A stretch of DNA of 55,343 nucleotides, from NCBI GenBank assembly GCA_002396485.1, contig DGXZ01000033.1, positions 1 through 55,343 of the forward strand, given 5' to 3'. Made by a program: the position numbers and the translations under genes. Shown piece after piece: positions 49,329-55,343 of the stretch. This DNA comes from Spartobacteria bacterium UBA5019 (GTDB taxonomy: Bacteria > Verrucomicrobiota > Verrucomicrobiia > Chthoniobacterales > Terrimicrobiaceae). The notes under the pieces were generated by a model. The model was not told the origin of the DNA, searched no databases, and was given only the letters and a program-made list of their open reading frames with translations. Positions within the stretch are counted from its first letter, which is position 1. Each line of letters begins with the position of its first letter.

Positions 49329-51539
49329 ATGAATTTTTCCAAACACGCCATCGCCACCATTTTCACGGCGCTGGCCCTCCTCCTACCGGCTCGCGCCGAA
49401 AAATCCAACGCGGCCGATCAGGGACAAGTTGCTCTGGCCGTCGCAAACTGGCTCCAGCAGGCCCACTACAGCCGCAAGGAAATGGATGCGGAAATGTCGA
49501 CCAAGCTGCTCGCGACCTATCTGGAGCTGCTTGACTATAACAAACTCTACTTCACGCAACAGGATGTCGATGAGTTCACCTTGAAATACGGCGAGTCGCT
49601 GCACAAATTCATCCGTTCCGGCGACCTCTCGCCAGCAAGAGAAATCTTTCAACGTTTCAAAGAACGCGTCGAAAACCGTGTCGCTGCCAACAAGAAACTC
49701 ACTGCCAAGAAATACGATTTCCAAGGTAAGCGGGAGGTCGAGCTGAACCGTCAAAAATCCCCCTGGCCGACGAATCTGGATGAAGCTGATCAAATCTGGC
49801 GCGACCGTGTGGAGGCCGAACTTCTTCAAGAACACCTCAGCGAATTCAAGCTCCGCTCTCCAGTGGAAACCGTGACACGCCGCTACGACCAAGCTTTGCG
49901 CAATGTGCGTGAGATGAGTCCGGATGATGTCACCAGCACCTTTCTCAAGGCCCTGACCCAAAGCTACGACCCCCACTCGGAATACATGAGCCCGACAGAG
50001 ATGGAGAATTTTCAGATCAACATGAAGCTTTCGCTCGTTGGCATTGGAGCTGTTCTGCGTTCGGAGGATGGCTACACAAAAATCATGGAAATCGTTCCCG
50101 GGGGCCCTGCCGACCGCGATGGACGCCTGAAAGTTGGAGACCGCATCCTTGCCGTCGGACAGGGGGAGAAGGAGTTTGAGGATGTCGTGGACATGAAACT
50201 CGACAAGGTCGTGGAGAAAATCCGGGGAGCCAAAAATTCCGCCGTTCGCCTGCAGGTCATACCAAACGATGCGGATGATCCCTCAAAACGCTCAATCATT
50301 GAGATAACCCGCGATGAGGTGAAGCTGAAGGATCAGGAGGCCAAGGCCGAACTCCTTGATGTCACCGACGCCGAGGGCAAGGTGGCCCGCATCGGGTGGA
50401 TCACCCTGCCATCCTTCTACGCCAACATGAGCGGCGACGGGGAACCCAAGAGCACGACGGTGGATGTCGAAGCGCTTCTGACGCGACTCAAAAAAGAAAA
50501 CATCGAAGGACTTGTCATAGACCTCCGCCGCGATGGTGGAGGCTCGCTCGAAGAAGCCATCAACCTCACCGGCCTCTTCATCCCGCAAGGACCGGTTGTT
50601 CAAGCCAAAGATCCGAGTGGAAAAATCACGGTGAACAACGACAGAAACCCGGAGGTTTCCTACTCCGGCCCAATGATTGTTCTAATGAACCGCCTGAGCG
50701 CCTCGGCGAGCGAGATTTTTGCCGCCGCACTTCAAGACTACGGGCGTGCGCTTGTGGTGGGAGACGAACGCAGTTTCGGCAAGGGCACCGTGCAGACGAT
50801 AGTGGACCTTGACAAATCCATGTCATTGCCGTTTTTCAATGTCCAGAAGCCAGAAGCTGGAGCGCTTAAGCTCACGATCCAGAAATTTTACCGCATTCTC
50901 GGCGGTTCGACTCAAATCAAAGGCGTGGAATCGGACATCGTCCTGCCCTCCCGCACCGACAACGCCGAGATCGGCGAGGCCTCACTCAAGAACCCGCTCG
51001 ACTACGACGAGGTGGCACCCGTTGTTTTGATATCCAAGGAAAAGACTCAGGCCGCCCGCCTCTTCGTTGACGAACTTCGTGAGCGCTCGAAAAAACGCAT
51101 CCAGAGCGATCAGGAGTTTATTTATGTGAATGAAGATATGCAGCGCTTCCGCGAGCGCATTGCCAAAAATACCATCAGCACGAACGAGGACATCCGCCGC
51201 AAGGAGCTCGCTGATGAAAAAACACGCAAGGAAGCCCGCAAGCAGGAACGGGCAGCCCGTGGTTCCATGGTTAATGCCAAAGTCTGGCAACTCACACTCG
51301 ATGATGTGAAGAACAACCGCGAAGACCTGGAAGTCGTAGCCTACGAGCGCGAGCGAGATAAAAAATACAACATCGAAGAGGACTCAGACGAGTCGGAAGA
51401 AGAGAAAAAGGAAGCCAAAAAAACTCCCGAGCCCGATCCCATCCGCAATGAAGCCGTCCGCATCATCAGCGACCTGATCGAACTCAGCAACCCGGCCAGA
51501 ACGGCGAAGAATTCAAGCGCCCAAGCTGCAGCGGAGTAA
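49329..51539 (+). CDS. prc: Tail-specific protease (S41, Prc/CtpA type)
   Basis: The 736-residue protein has a signal peptide (HAIATIFTALALLLPARA), an N-terminal helical domain, a PDZ domain at about 228-315 (GIGAVLRSEDGYTKIMEIVP, RLKVGDRILAVGQ), and the S41 core with the catalytic Ser in RLSASASEIFAAALQDYG (457-461) and Lys485 in RSFGKGTVQT. The C-terminal part is a highly charged helix and includes a run rich in Glu/Asp/Lys (about 680-705), as in E. coli Prc. It would trim or degrade periplasmic proteins from their C-terminus. It is convergent with the Xer gene. Confidence 0.95.
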   Translation: MNFSKHAIATIFTALALLLPARAEKSNAADQGQVALAVANWLQQAHYSRKEMDAEMSTKLLATYLELLDYNKLYFTQQDVDEFTLKYGESLHKFIRSGDLSPAREIFQRFKERVENRVAANKKLTAKKYDFQGKREVELNRQKSPWPTNLDEADQIWRDRVEAELLQEHLSEFKLRSPVETVTRRYDQALRNVREMSPDDVTSTFLKALTQSYDPHSEYMSPTEMENFQINMKLSLVGIGAVLRSEDGYTKIMEIVPGGPADRDGRLKVGDRILAVGQGEKEFEDVVDMKLDKVVEKIRGAKNSAVRLQVIPNDADDPSKRSIIEITRDEVKLKDQEAKAELLDVTDAEGKVARIGWITLPSFYANMSGDGEPKSTTVDVEALLTRLKKENIEGLVIDLRRDGGGSLEEAINLTGLFIPQGPVVQAKDPSGKITVNNDRNPEVSYSGPMIVLMNRLSASASEIFAAALQDYGRALVVGDERSFGKGTVQTIVDLDKSMSLPFFNVQKPEAGALKLTIQKFYRILGGSTQIKGVESDIVLPSRTDNAEIGEASLKNPLDYDEVAPVVLISKEKTQAARLFVDELRERSKKRIQSDQEFIYVNEDMQRFRERIAKNTISTNEDIRRKELADEKTRKEARKQERAARGSMVNAKVWQLTLDDVKNNREDLEVVAYERERDKKYNIEEDSDESEEEKKEAKKTPEPDPIRNEAVRIISDLIELSNPARTAKNSSAQAAAE

Positions 51540-51552
51540 TCGGCAACAGGTT

Positions 51553-52485
51553 TTAGGCTTCGGCCCTCGGGTGGGCCGCCATGTAGGCAGCCTTGAGGCG
51601 CTCGATCGTGACATGGGTGTAGATCTGCGTCGTTGAGAGGCTGGCATGCCCAAGCAGGGTCTGCACGCTGCGAAGGTCGGCACCATTGTCGAGAAGGTGC
51701 GTCGCAAAGCTGTGCCGGAGCTTGTGAGGCGAGAGGTCGGCTGGCAGTCCAGCTTGGGCCAGACGGAGCTTGAGGAGGGAATGCACTGCTCGCGTCGATA
51801 GCCGACGGCGGGATTTATTGATGAAAAGTGGCCCCGTTTGGACACGGGCAGTATGACGGTAGCACTGGATCGCCTCGAGAGCAGGCCCCCCGACCGGACA
51901 CACGCGTTCGCGGGAACCTTTGCCAGTGACACGCACCGTCTCGCTGATGGGATCGACATCCCGCACATCCAGGCCGACGAGCTCAGAAAGTCGCATTCCT
52001 GTTGAATAAAAAAGCTCAATCACCGCCGTATCGCGAGCAGCCATCCAAGACGGCGCCTGCTTGTTTTTATGAGCCGCAGCGGGAGCCGCAACCAGATTGT
52101 CCACCTGCGCGGTCGTGAGAAAACGGGGCAGTTGTTTCTCGGCTTTGGGAAGCGAGACTTCCAGGAGCACATTTTTTGAAATCGTACGGCGCATGTGGAG
52201 AAAGGCATAAAAAGCCCGCATCGCAGCGAAGCGCAAACGCACGCTGGATCTGGCCATTTCGGCTTTCATCATGTCGAGCATCCAGGCCCGGAAGTCGTCG
52301 GCGTGCAACTCCGTCCAAGAGCCGGAGGGACGGAATTTGCGGAATGCCGCCAACGAAGTGCGGTAGGTGCGAATCGTCTGTGGCGAGGCGTTTTTCTCGG
52401 CTTCGAGATGCCGCAGAAACTCCTCGGCCTGGCGATCCAGAGGCTGAGGCTTGGCCGGCGCGTTTTTTGCTGCGCGACGTTTCAA
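51553..52485 (-). CDS. Tyrosine recombinase (XerC/XerD-like)
   Basis: The open frame is longer, but TTG 52485 overlaps the TGA of the upstream DUF4912 gene (TTGA), giving 310 residues, the normal Xer size. The SAM-like N-terminal domain is at about 15-100. Catalytic residues are all present: Arg165 (TGMRLSELV), Lys189 (VTGKGSRER), His254 and Arg257 (SPHKLRHSF), His280 (LLGHASL) and Tyr289 (QIYTHV). Xer proteins resolve chromosome dimers at dif. Translational coupling to a DUF4912 gene is unusual. No integrase-type att site or phage gene is near, so a housekeeping role is favoured. Confidence 0.93.
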   Translation of the reverse strand: MKRRAAKNAPAKPQPLDRQAEEFLRHLEAEKNASPQTIRTYRTSLAAFRKFRPSGSWTELHADDFRAWMLDMMKAEMARSSVRLRFAAMRAFYAFLHMRRTISKNVLLEVSLPKAEKQLPRFLTTAQVDNLVAAPAAAHKNKQAPSWMAARDTAVIELFYSTGMRLSELVGLDVRDVDPISETVRVTGKGSRERVCPVGGPALEAIQCYRHTARVQTGPLFINKSRRRLSTRAVHSLLKLRLAQAGLPADLSPHKLRHSFATHLLDNGADLRSVQTLLGHASLSTTQIYTHVTIERLKAAYMAAHPRAEA

Positions 52486-53960
52486 TTCTGCGATGCACTC
52501 CAACTGCTGGCGGCGAATCCCTGTGCGGCCATGATCTCGCTGCTCCAACTCGAAATGGCGGCGAGGGCCTGCATGGAAACTTCGGCTCCTTGCCACGATG
52601 AAGCCGACTCAGTGAGCCAGGAACTCAATGCTGCGCGCGCAGCGAACTCGCTGGCCGATGACAACTCAACTCCGCTCCACGAGGTGGGTGCCGACATTTG
52701 AACCAACGTCTCCGAAGCCCCTCCCACGCCCCAGCTAGTGATGAGGCCGGTGAGCCAACTTGAGAGGTTAAAAGCCAGAATTTCTGTGAATGCCGCAGAT
52801 CCAAGCTGCGAGGAGGAACTGGATAACTCGGTGGAGAGCTTTTGGAATTGGCTGAAGAGACTACTCTCCGCCTGCAGGTGCTGGAGACGCGTGAGCAGTC
52901 CGGCAAAAGCTGCAGAGCCCATGAGAGAGGAGGAAGCCGCGAGTTCGGCAGAGAGTTTTTGAAATCCGCTGAAGAGACTACCCTGCGCCTGCAAGCTCTC
53001 AAGGCGCGACAGAAGTTCGACAAAAGCGGCGGAGCCCATAAACGAGGAGGAACCCGACAACTCAGCCGCCAATTTCTGGAACCCGCTAAAGAGGACACTC
53101 TCGGAATTCCAATGTGGAAGCCGTGAGAAGAACTCCTCCACCTCGGCAGATGAAAGGCTCTCCCGGAGACGTTGAGATATCGCTGAATGAAGCTCCTCGG
53201 AGTTCCACTGCCCGCTTGAAATGCCAGCCAGAATCTCGCTTCCCAGCAAGGCCTGCAAAATATCCCGGTCGCGGGCCTCCAGCGGAAACCCACTCGAAAG
53301 GCCAAGCGGGAGCGTTTGCTGTAGCTTGATAAGAGCCGGCAGGAGTTCCTCCGAAGAGGCAAAGGAGTGCGACACATTTTCCACAAGCCGCTGAAAGCTG
53401 ATGTGCATGGGCAGCGTGGCAAAATCAAAAGCCGCCGACTCGGAAAACCTGTCACGCGGCGTCGTAGCAATGGGTGAACGGGCGATCGAGATCCATTTCC
53501 CGTAACGGTGGAAACCCAATTCGACGGCATACGATCCACCCGCTTTCTTAACAGGAATATACCAGTTGCGGGTTTCAAACGACACCTCGATCTCCTGCTC
53601 CAAGGCGCCCGAAGCCTCTTCCACCCTCAAAATGCAAGGACCGCCGGGATGGCGTGAAATATCGATGTCCCAATAGGTAAAAAGCCAGTGCGGATCCTGA
53701 GCAACAAGAAACAATACCTCCTCGCCATAACTGCGCGGCAGGCTACCCAAATCATTCAAAAGGTCACATGCAGCAACCGACTCCTGCGCCGTTGGTGTTT
53801 TGCTCCTGCGAAGCGCGGTTTTTTTTGGAATCGGAGTTGATTCATTATCACGAGATTTCACCTTTCTGACCAAAGTCACAGACTTGTCCTTCTCCTTCGG
53901 GACTCGCATTTTTGCCTGAACTGTAACCTCGTCAATATCCGTGTTTTTCTTTGTGCTCAT
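52482..53960 (-). CDS. DUF4912 protein with 39-residue tandem repeats and Ser/Trp-rich tail
   Basis: ATG 53960 gives 492 residues. The first 60 are basic and Lys/Thr-rich. Residues about 70-175 match DUF4912 (PRSYGEEVLFLVAQDPHWLF, TYWDIDIS, SFETRNWYIPV, YAVELGFHRYGKW). A helical linker follows, then three tandem repeats of 39 residues (289-327, 328-366, 367-405) sharing LFSGFQKL-AEL and LGSAAF/MGSAAF. The last 87 residues are rich in Ser, Ala and Trp, with SSW recurring at intervals (SSWLTG, SSWLTE, SSWQG, SSWSSE, SSWSASQN). Function unknown. It sits between flagellin and Xer, coupled to the latter. Confidence 0.85.
   Translation of the reverse strand: MSTKKNTDIDEVTVQAKMRVPKEKDKSVTLVRKVKSRDNESTPIPKKTALRRSKTPTAQESVAACDLLNDLGSLPRSYGEEVLFLVAQDPHWLFTYWDIDISRHPGGPCILRVEEASGALEQEIEVSFETRNWYIPVKKAGGSYAVELGFHRYGKWISIARSPIATTPRDRFSESAAFDFATLPMHISFQRLVENVSHSFASSEELLPALIKLQQTLPLGLSSGFPLEARDRDILQALLGSEILAGISSGQWNSEELHSAISQRLRESLSSAEVEEFFSRLPHWNSESVLFSGFQKLAAELSGSSSFMGSAAFVELLSRLESLQAQGSLFSGFQKLSAELAASSSLMGSAAFAGLLTRLQHLQAESSLFSQFQKLSTELSSSSSQLGSAAFTEILAFNLSSWLTGLITSWGVGGASETLVQMSAPTSWSGVELSSASEFAARAALSSWLTESASSWQGAEVSMQALAAISSWSSEIMAAQGFAASSWSASQN
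52746..53096 (-). repeat. 117-bp tandem coding repeats in DUF4912 gene
   Basis: Three units begin at 53096, 52979 and 52862, exactly 117 bp apart, and encode the 39-residue repeats. Units 1 and 2 are most alike. Identity is clear at protein level (SLFSGFQKLSAEL against SLFSQFQKLSTEL). Confidence 0.85.
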
Positions 53961-53992
53961 GATTTGAATTCCAAAGACTATGAGTCTTACTA

Positions 53993-54011
53993 AACCCAAG
54001 TAAAATGGGTT
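53993..54011 (-). promoter_or_regulatory. Leader hairpin upstream of DUF4912 gene
   Basis: AACCCA (53993-53998) pairs with TGGGTT (54006-54011) across a 7-nt loop, 33 nt before the DUF4912 start. The arms resemble the ACCCA/TGGGT hairpin in the flagellin leader. No promoter is convincing in the 54012-54097 segment. Confidence 0.3.
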
Positions 54012-54097
54012 GCAAGCCCCATATCGCATAGAGAGTGCTTCGTGTTGCGTTGCAAGACCAGTGAGGACGACTCCAACAGGAGGAAGCTCTCAAACGT

Positions 54098-54128
54098 AAA
54101 AAAAGAGGCTCTCCTTGCGGAGAGCCTC
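54098..54128 (-). terminator. Rho-independent terminator of flagellin
   Basis: A perfect 10-bp stem, GAGGCTCTCC (54105-54114) with GGAGAGCCTC (54119-54128) and loop TTGC, is followed on the minus strand by seven T (54098-54104). It lies 30 nt after the flagellin stop. This is the best terminator in the window. Confidence 0.92.
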
Positions 54129-54158
54129 GATTGGTTTGAATCAACTTGTTTCTGGCGA

Positions 54159-55121
54159 TTAGCCTTGGAGCAAGCGGACGAGCGACTGCTGGCTGGTGTT
54201 CGCCTGAGCGAGCATCGCCGTTCCAGCCTGCTGCAGGATCTGGAAGCGAGCCAACTGACTGCTCTCCGATGCGACATCGACATCAATGATACGGCTATTC
54301 GCGGCTTCGAGATTGATGGCGTTGATGTTCAAGAGGTCTTGGGCAAAGTTGACACGGCTCATTTCTGCGCCGTTTTGGGCACGCATGTCAGCCACCTGCT
54401 GGAGCGCCATCTGAACAACTTGAACAAAGTCGTCGGAGTTGTCGTAAGTTAATGTTCCTGAAGAGGAAACCGAAGTTGTACTACCGCTACCTACGGAAAT
54501 AGGCGTTAGAGGATCATTCAAATCGTAACCGTCGGTAGAACCAACCGGAATGTAAATAGTAGTGCCACCGCTGGTAACAGTAGTATTAAACCCATTAACC
54601 ATCATGCTCACCCAAGGATCACTATCCATAGAAGCTTGAGTCACAGTGGTGTTTTGAGACCCATCTTCGGAAGTTGGAACTGTGAACTTGGACCCGGTTG
54701 AAGATGCGGAACTAAAAAGAGCGACACCGTTGAACTTCTCTGTACCCAAGCTAGTGAGCTGGAGCTGAAGATTTTGAAACTCTTTGTCGTAGTTTTCCAC
54801 ATCCCCAGAGTTTTTAGTGACATCGCGGGCGAGTGTGGTGAGTTCCGACATGCGGCTCAGGACTTTGTCAGCGACTTTGAAGGCGCCGTCTTGAGTGTCC
54901 AAATAGGACTGGATGTTCCTGAGGTTGATTGCAGTAGCTTCCGTGCGTTTTTGGGCTGCTGCCATTTTCATTGAAACTGCGAGACCGCCGGCGTCGTCGC
55001 TGGAGTTTACAATGCGTCGGCCACTTGAAAGCCGTGACAGGCTTTTCTGAAGGGCGTCGTTAGCTTTTCCGAGGTTGAGTCCAGCTCCACTGGCTGCTGG
55101 GTTTACGTTGATTGATATCAT
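54159..55121 (-). CDS. fliC: Flagellin
   Basis: The 320-residue protein has flagellin terminal domains. The N-terminal D0/D1 region contains NLGKANDALQKSLSRLSSGR, RRIVNSSDDAGGLAVS and a long helix to about 140. The C-terminal D1/D0 region (about 230-320) contains MRAQNGAEMSRVNFAQDLLN and SQLARFQILQQAGTAMLAQA, ending in the conserved hydrophobic helix. The middle is short and Ser/Thr/Gly-rich, so the exposed D2 domain is minimal. It has a sigma-54 promoter upstream and a strong terminator downstream, so it is a single-gene unit. The gene implies motility. Confidence 0.97.
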   Translation of the reverse strand: MISINVNPAASGAGLNLGKANDALQKSLSRLSSGRRIVNSSDDAGGLAVSMKMAAAQKRTEATAINLRNIQSYLDTQDGAFKVADKVLSRMSELTTLARDVTKNSGDVENYDKEFQNLQLQLTSLGTEKFNGVALFSSASSTGSKFTVPTSEDGSQNTTVTQASMDSDPWVSMMVNGFNTTVTSGGTTIYIPVGSTDGYDLNDPLTPISVGSGSTTSVSSSGTLTYDNSDDFVQVVQMALQQVADMRAQNGAEMSRVNFAQDLLNINAINLEAANSRIIDVDVASESSQLARFQILQQAGTAMLAQANTSQQSLVRLLQG

Positions 55122-55138
55122 AATGATTTATTTGTTGT

Positions 55139-55155
55139 GACCCAATCCATGGGTC
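55139..55155 (-). promoter_or_regulatory. Flagellin leader hairpin with GGA in the loop
   Basis: On the minus strand GACCCA-TGGAT-TGGGTC forms a 6-bp stem whose loop displays GGA. It lies about 18 nt before the start codon, within the predicted leader. GGA in a hairpin loop is the core of CsrA/RsmA sites, which control flagellin translation in other bacteria; that role here is inference. No Shine-Dalgarno sequence is seen. Confidence 0.4.
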
Positions 55156-55176
55156 GTTTCACTGCGATATGAGGCG

Positions 55177-55195
55177 AAGCAACCCCCGTGCCAAG
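55177..55195 (-). promoter_or_regulatory. Sigma-54 promoter of flagellin
   Basis: The minus strand reads TTGGCACGGGGGTTGCTT across this interval, a full match to the sigma-54 consensus with GG at -24 and GC at -12 separated by 10 nt. Transcription would start near 55167, giving a leader of about 46 nt before the flagellin ATG at 55121. Confidence 0.88.
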
Positions 55196-55254
55196 TCTTC
55201 AAATTAGGCAAAAAGCCGAAAAACTGGAAAAAAGTGCCACTAAAGACGAATTAA

Positions 55255-55272
55255 GCGACATTCAAAGTCGGC
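55255..55272 (-). promoter_or_regulatory. Putative enhancer site 1 for the flagellin promoter
   Basis: GCGACAT-N5-GTCG on the plus strand, an imperfect inverted repeat. It lies about 63 bp upstream of the -24 element. A second copy at 55307-55322 has the same layout. Confidence 0.45.
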
Positions 55273-55306
55273 ATTTTTTTCCTCTGAGGAAGAATTCCAG
55301 TTTTTT

Positions 55307-55322
55307 GCGACATGGTCTGTCG
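55307..55322 (-). promoter_or_regulatory. Putative enhancer site 2 for the flagellin promoter
   Basis: GCGACAT-N5-GTCG again, with perfect CGACA/TGTCG arms. It is 52 bp from site 1, five helical turns, so both would face the same side of the DNA, as expected for an NtrC-type activator upstream of a sigma-54 promoter. Confidence 0.45.
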
Positions 55323-55343
55323 TGACGAAACATCTCGGAAACT

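Noticed and set aside
51553..54029. Phage or integrative element around the tyrosine recombinase
   Set aside because: No phage genes, att-like direct repeats or tRNA are adjacent; length and catalytic set fit a housekeeping Xer protein.
55225..55240. Second sigma-54 promoter upstream of flagellin
   Set aside because: GTGGCAC is present on the minus strand but there is no GC at the -12 position (CCAG follows at that spacing).

Overview
The window looks like chromosomal DNA of a flagellated, Gram-negative member of the Verrucomicrobiota. The best marker is the left edge, where a prepilin-like protein and a 915-residue protein match the Verru_Chthon cassette C and A families. Verrucomicrobial habits elsewhere agree: secreted proteins with a tail-fibre-like N-terminus joined to a SUMF1 fold, calcium-repeat secreted proteins, and GC-rich interspersed repeats. 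Most genes lack a clear Shine-Dalgarno sequence, and ATGA or TTGA stop/start overlaps are common.

Layout. 1-4.5 kb: AT-rich Verru_Chthon pseudopilin cassette with a decayed 3' gene fragment. 4.5-11.6 kb (minus): carB, rdgB, a GH57 glucan-branching enzyme and a secreted beta-propeller-like protein. 11.7-18.6 kb (plus): an envelope block of bamA, skp, lpxD, prmC and murA, followed by tRNA-Arg(ACG). 18.9-22.3 kb: DCC thiol protein, peptidoglycan-binding protein, DUF309 protein, L,D-transpeptidase and an M20 dipeptidase. 22.4-26.2 kb: smc. 26.3-31.9 kb: a frameshifted membrane-protein gene, an Rrf2 regulator divergent from terC, an AbrB/PIN toxin-antitoxin pair bracketed by terC and a decayed second copy of the terC tail, a sugar-nucleotidyltransferase and PPK2. 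32-36 kb: a polar amino-acid ABC operon that includes an SH3-like lipoprotein, then CPXCG protein, rsfS, nadD and divergent nagZ. 36.2-39.7 kb: ispH, a 159-bp tandem repeat array and two secreted-protein genes, with a second repeat copy on the far side. 39.7-43.6 kb: DUF4380-like protein, lipoprotein and U32 peptidase. 43.6-49.3 kb (minus): TPR-ExbD-ExbB operon, GspF/PilC and an MBL-fold hydrolase. 49.3-55.3 kb: tail-specific protease, then on the minus strand flagellin with a sigma-54 type promoter, a DUF4912 protein with long C-terminal repeats, and a Xer recombinase translationally coupled to it.

Systems. bamA-skp-lpxD-murA with the L,D-transpeptidase and nagZ cover outer-membrane assembly, lipid A, peptidoglycan synthesis and recycling. 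ExbB-ExbD-TPR is a proton-motive-force energiser. GspF and the Verru_Chthon prepilins belong to type IV pilus/type II secretion-like machinery.

The least expected signals are small structured DNA elements. One hairpin family recurs around 37.5-39.7 kb with compensatory stem changes and is embedded in a signal-peptide coding sequence. A different nested inverted repeat sits in frame inside the smc hinge. A perfect 34-bp palindrome lies between two convergent genes. Two matched inverted repeats 52 bp apart lie upstream of the flagellin sigma-54 promoter. No complete new multi-gene system could be proved from sequence alone. The DUF4912 repeat protein next to flagellin and the repeat-bracketed secreted pair are the best candidates.
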